64,000 nt of DNA from Providencia sneebia DSM 19967 (GTDB taxonomy: Bacteria; Pseudomonadota; Gammaproteobacteria; Enterobacterales; Enterobacteriaceae): contig NZ_CM001773.1 of NCBI RefSeq assembly GCF_000314895.2, positions 1,405,442-1,469,441 of the forward strand, in the 5' to 3' direction. Under the pieces are notes generated by a model. That model was not told the DNA's origin. It made no database searches and saw nothing but the letters and a program-made list of their open reading frames with translations. Below are positions 63,834-64,000 of this stretch, piece after piece. The position numbers were made by a program, and so were the translations under genes. Positions within the stretch are counted from its first letter, which is position 1; each line of letters starts with the position of its first letter.

Positions 63834-64000
63834 ATGAATGAGGCAGATATTCGCCCAACAAATTTTATCCGTCAGATCATAGATGAAGATCTTGCGAACG
63901 GGAAACATACTTCTGTACACACACGTTTTCCACCAGAACCCAATGGCTATTTACATATCGGCCATGCAAAATCAATTTGTCTGAATTTTGGTATCGCGAA
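63834..64000 (+). CDS. glnS: glutaminyl-tRNA synthetase, 5' part
   Basis: The first 55 codons are present and the gene runs off the right edge. [20 protein letters not shown] and the class I HIGH motif [15 protein letters not shown] match GlnS. ATG 63834 has GAGGA nine bases upstream; two further in-frame ATGs at 63825 and 63828 are also possible. Position next to the nag genes agrees with E. coli. Confidence 0.95.
   Translation, partial: MNEADIRPTNFIRQIIDEDLANGKHTSVHTRFPPEPNGYLHIGHAKSICLNFGIA

Overview
The window is a low-GC enterobacterial chromosome segment. Gene content and protein sequences are close to Escherichia coli, but the DNA is much more AT-rich, the spacers are longer, and an scsABCD locus is present. 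This fits the Morganellaceae, most likely Providencia (or a close relative such as Proteus). That assignment is inferred from gene content and composition; no search was possible. No phage, insertion sequence, transposase, integrase or CRISPR array was seen.

Left part (1-8.8 kb): an unusual CapA-like metallophosphatase-fold protein with an extra N-terminal region, then the yfiM, pssA, patZ, tapT, trmG(yfiF) neighbourhood, which in E. coli lies near 58 min. From 8.9 to 22.9 kb is a minus-strand series in the E. coli 60-min order: nrdHIEF (class Ib ribonucleotide reductase), proVWX (osmoprotectant uptake), a YgaY-type MFS transporter and emrRAB (drug efflux). A pair of NrdR boxes 31 bp apart and a Fur-like box lie upstream of nrdH. 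From 23 to 24 kb, ogt and cspE form the junction to the next block.

Middle part (24-42.8 kb): the lipA-lipB-ybeD-dacA-rlpA-mrdB-mrdA-rlmH-rsfS cell-wall and ribosome block, then nadD-holA-lptE-leuS and gltIJKL (glutamate/aspartate import), in E. coli-like order. Two insertions interrupt it. One is a Lys/Ser/Asn-rich orphan gene between lipB and ybeD, bracketed by two hairpin terminators with a perfect dyad upstream. The other is a YbgA-like (DUF1722) gene pointing the opposite way between rsfS and nadD.

Right part (43-64 kb): scsABCD (periplasmic thiol/disulfide and copper tolerance) sits between gltI and lnt. The lnt-corC-ybeY-ybeZ-miaB operon follows, then ubiF, a dctA-type dicarboxylate symporter, a three-gene tRNA operon (Met-Leu-Gln) with a GC-rich discriminator promoter, and the nag regulon. 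nagA is split by a one-base frameshift in an A5G3 tract. The nagB-nagE divergent region carries two candidate NagC operators about 95 bp apart. A TauE/SafE family gene and the first 55 codons of glnS close the window.

Most of the window is ordinary core genome. The items most worth a second look are the orphan gene cassette at 26.1-26.9 kb, the frameshifted nagA, the two-part CapA-like protein at the left edge, and the scs locus.
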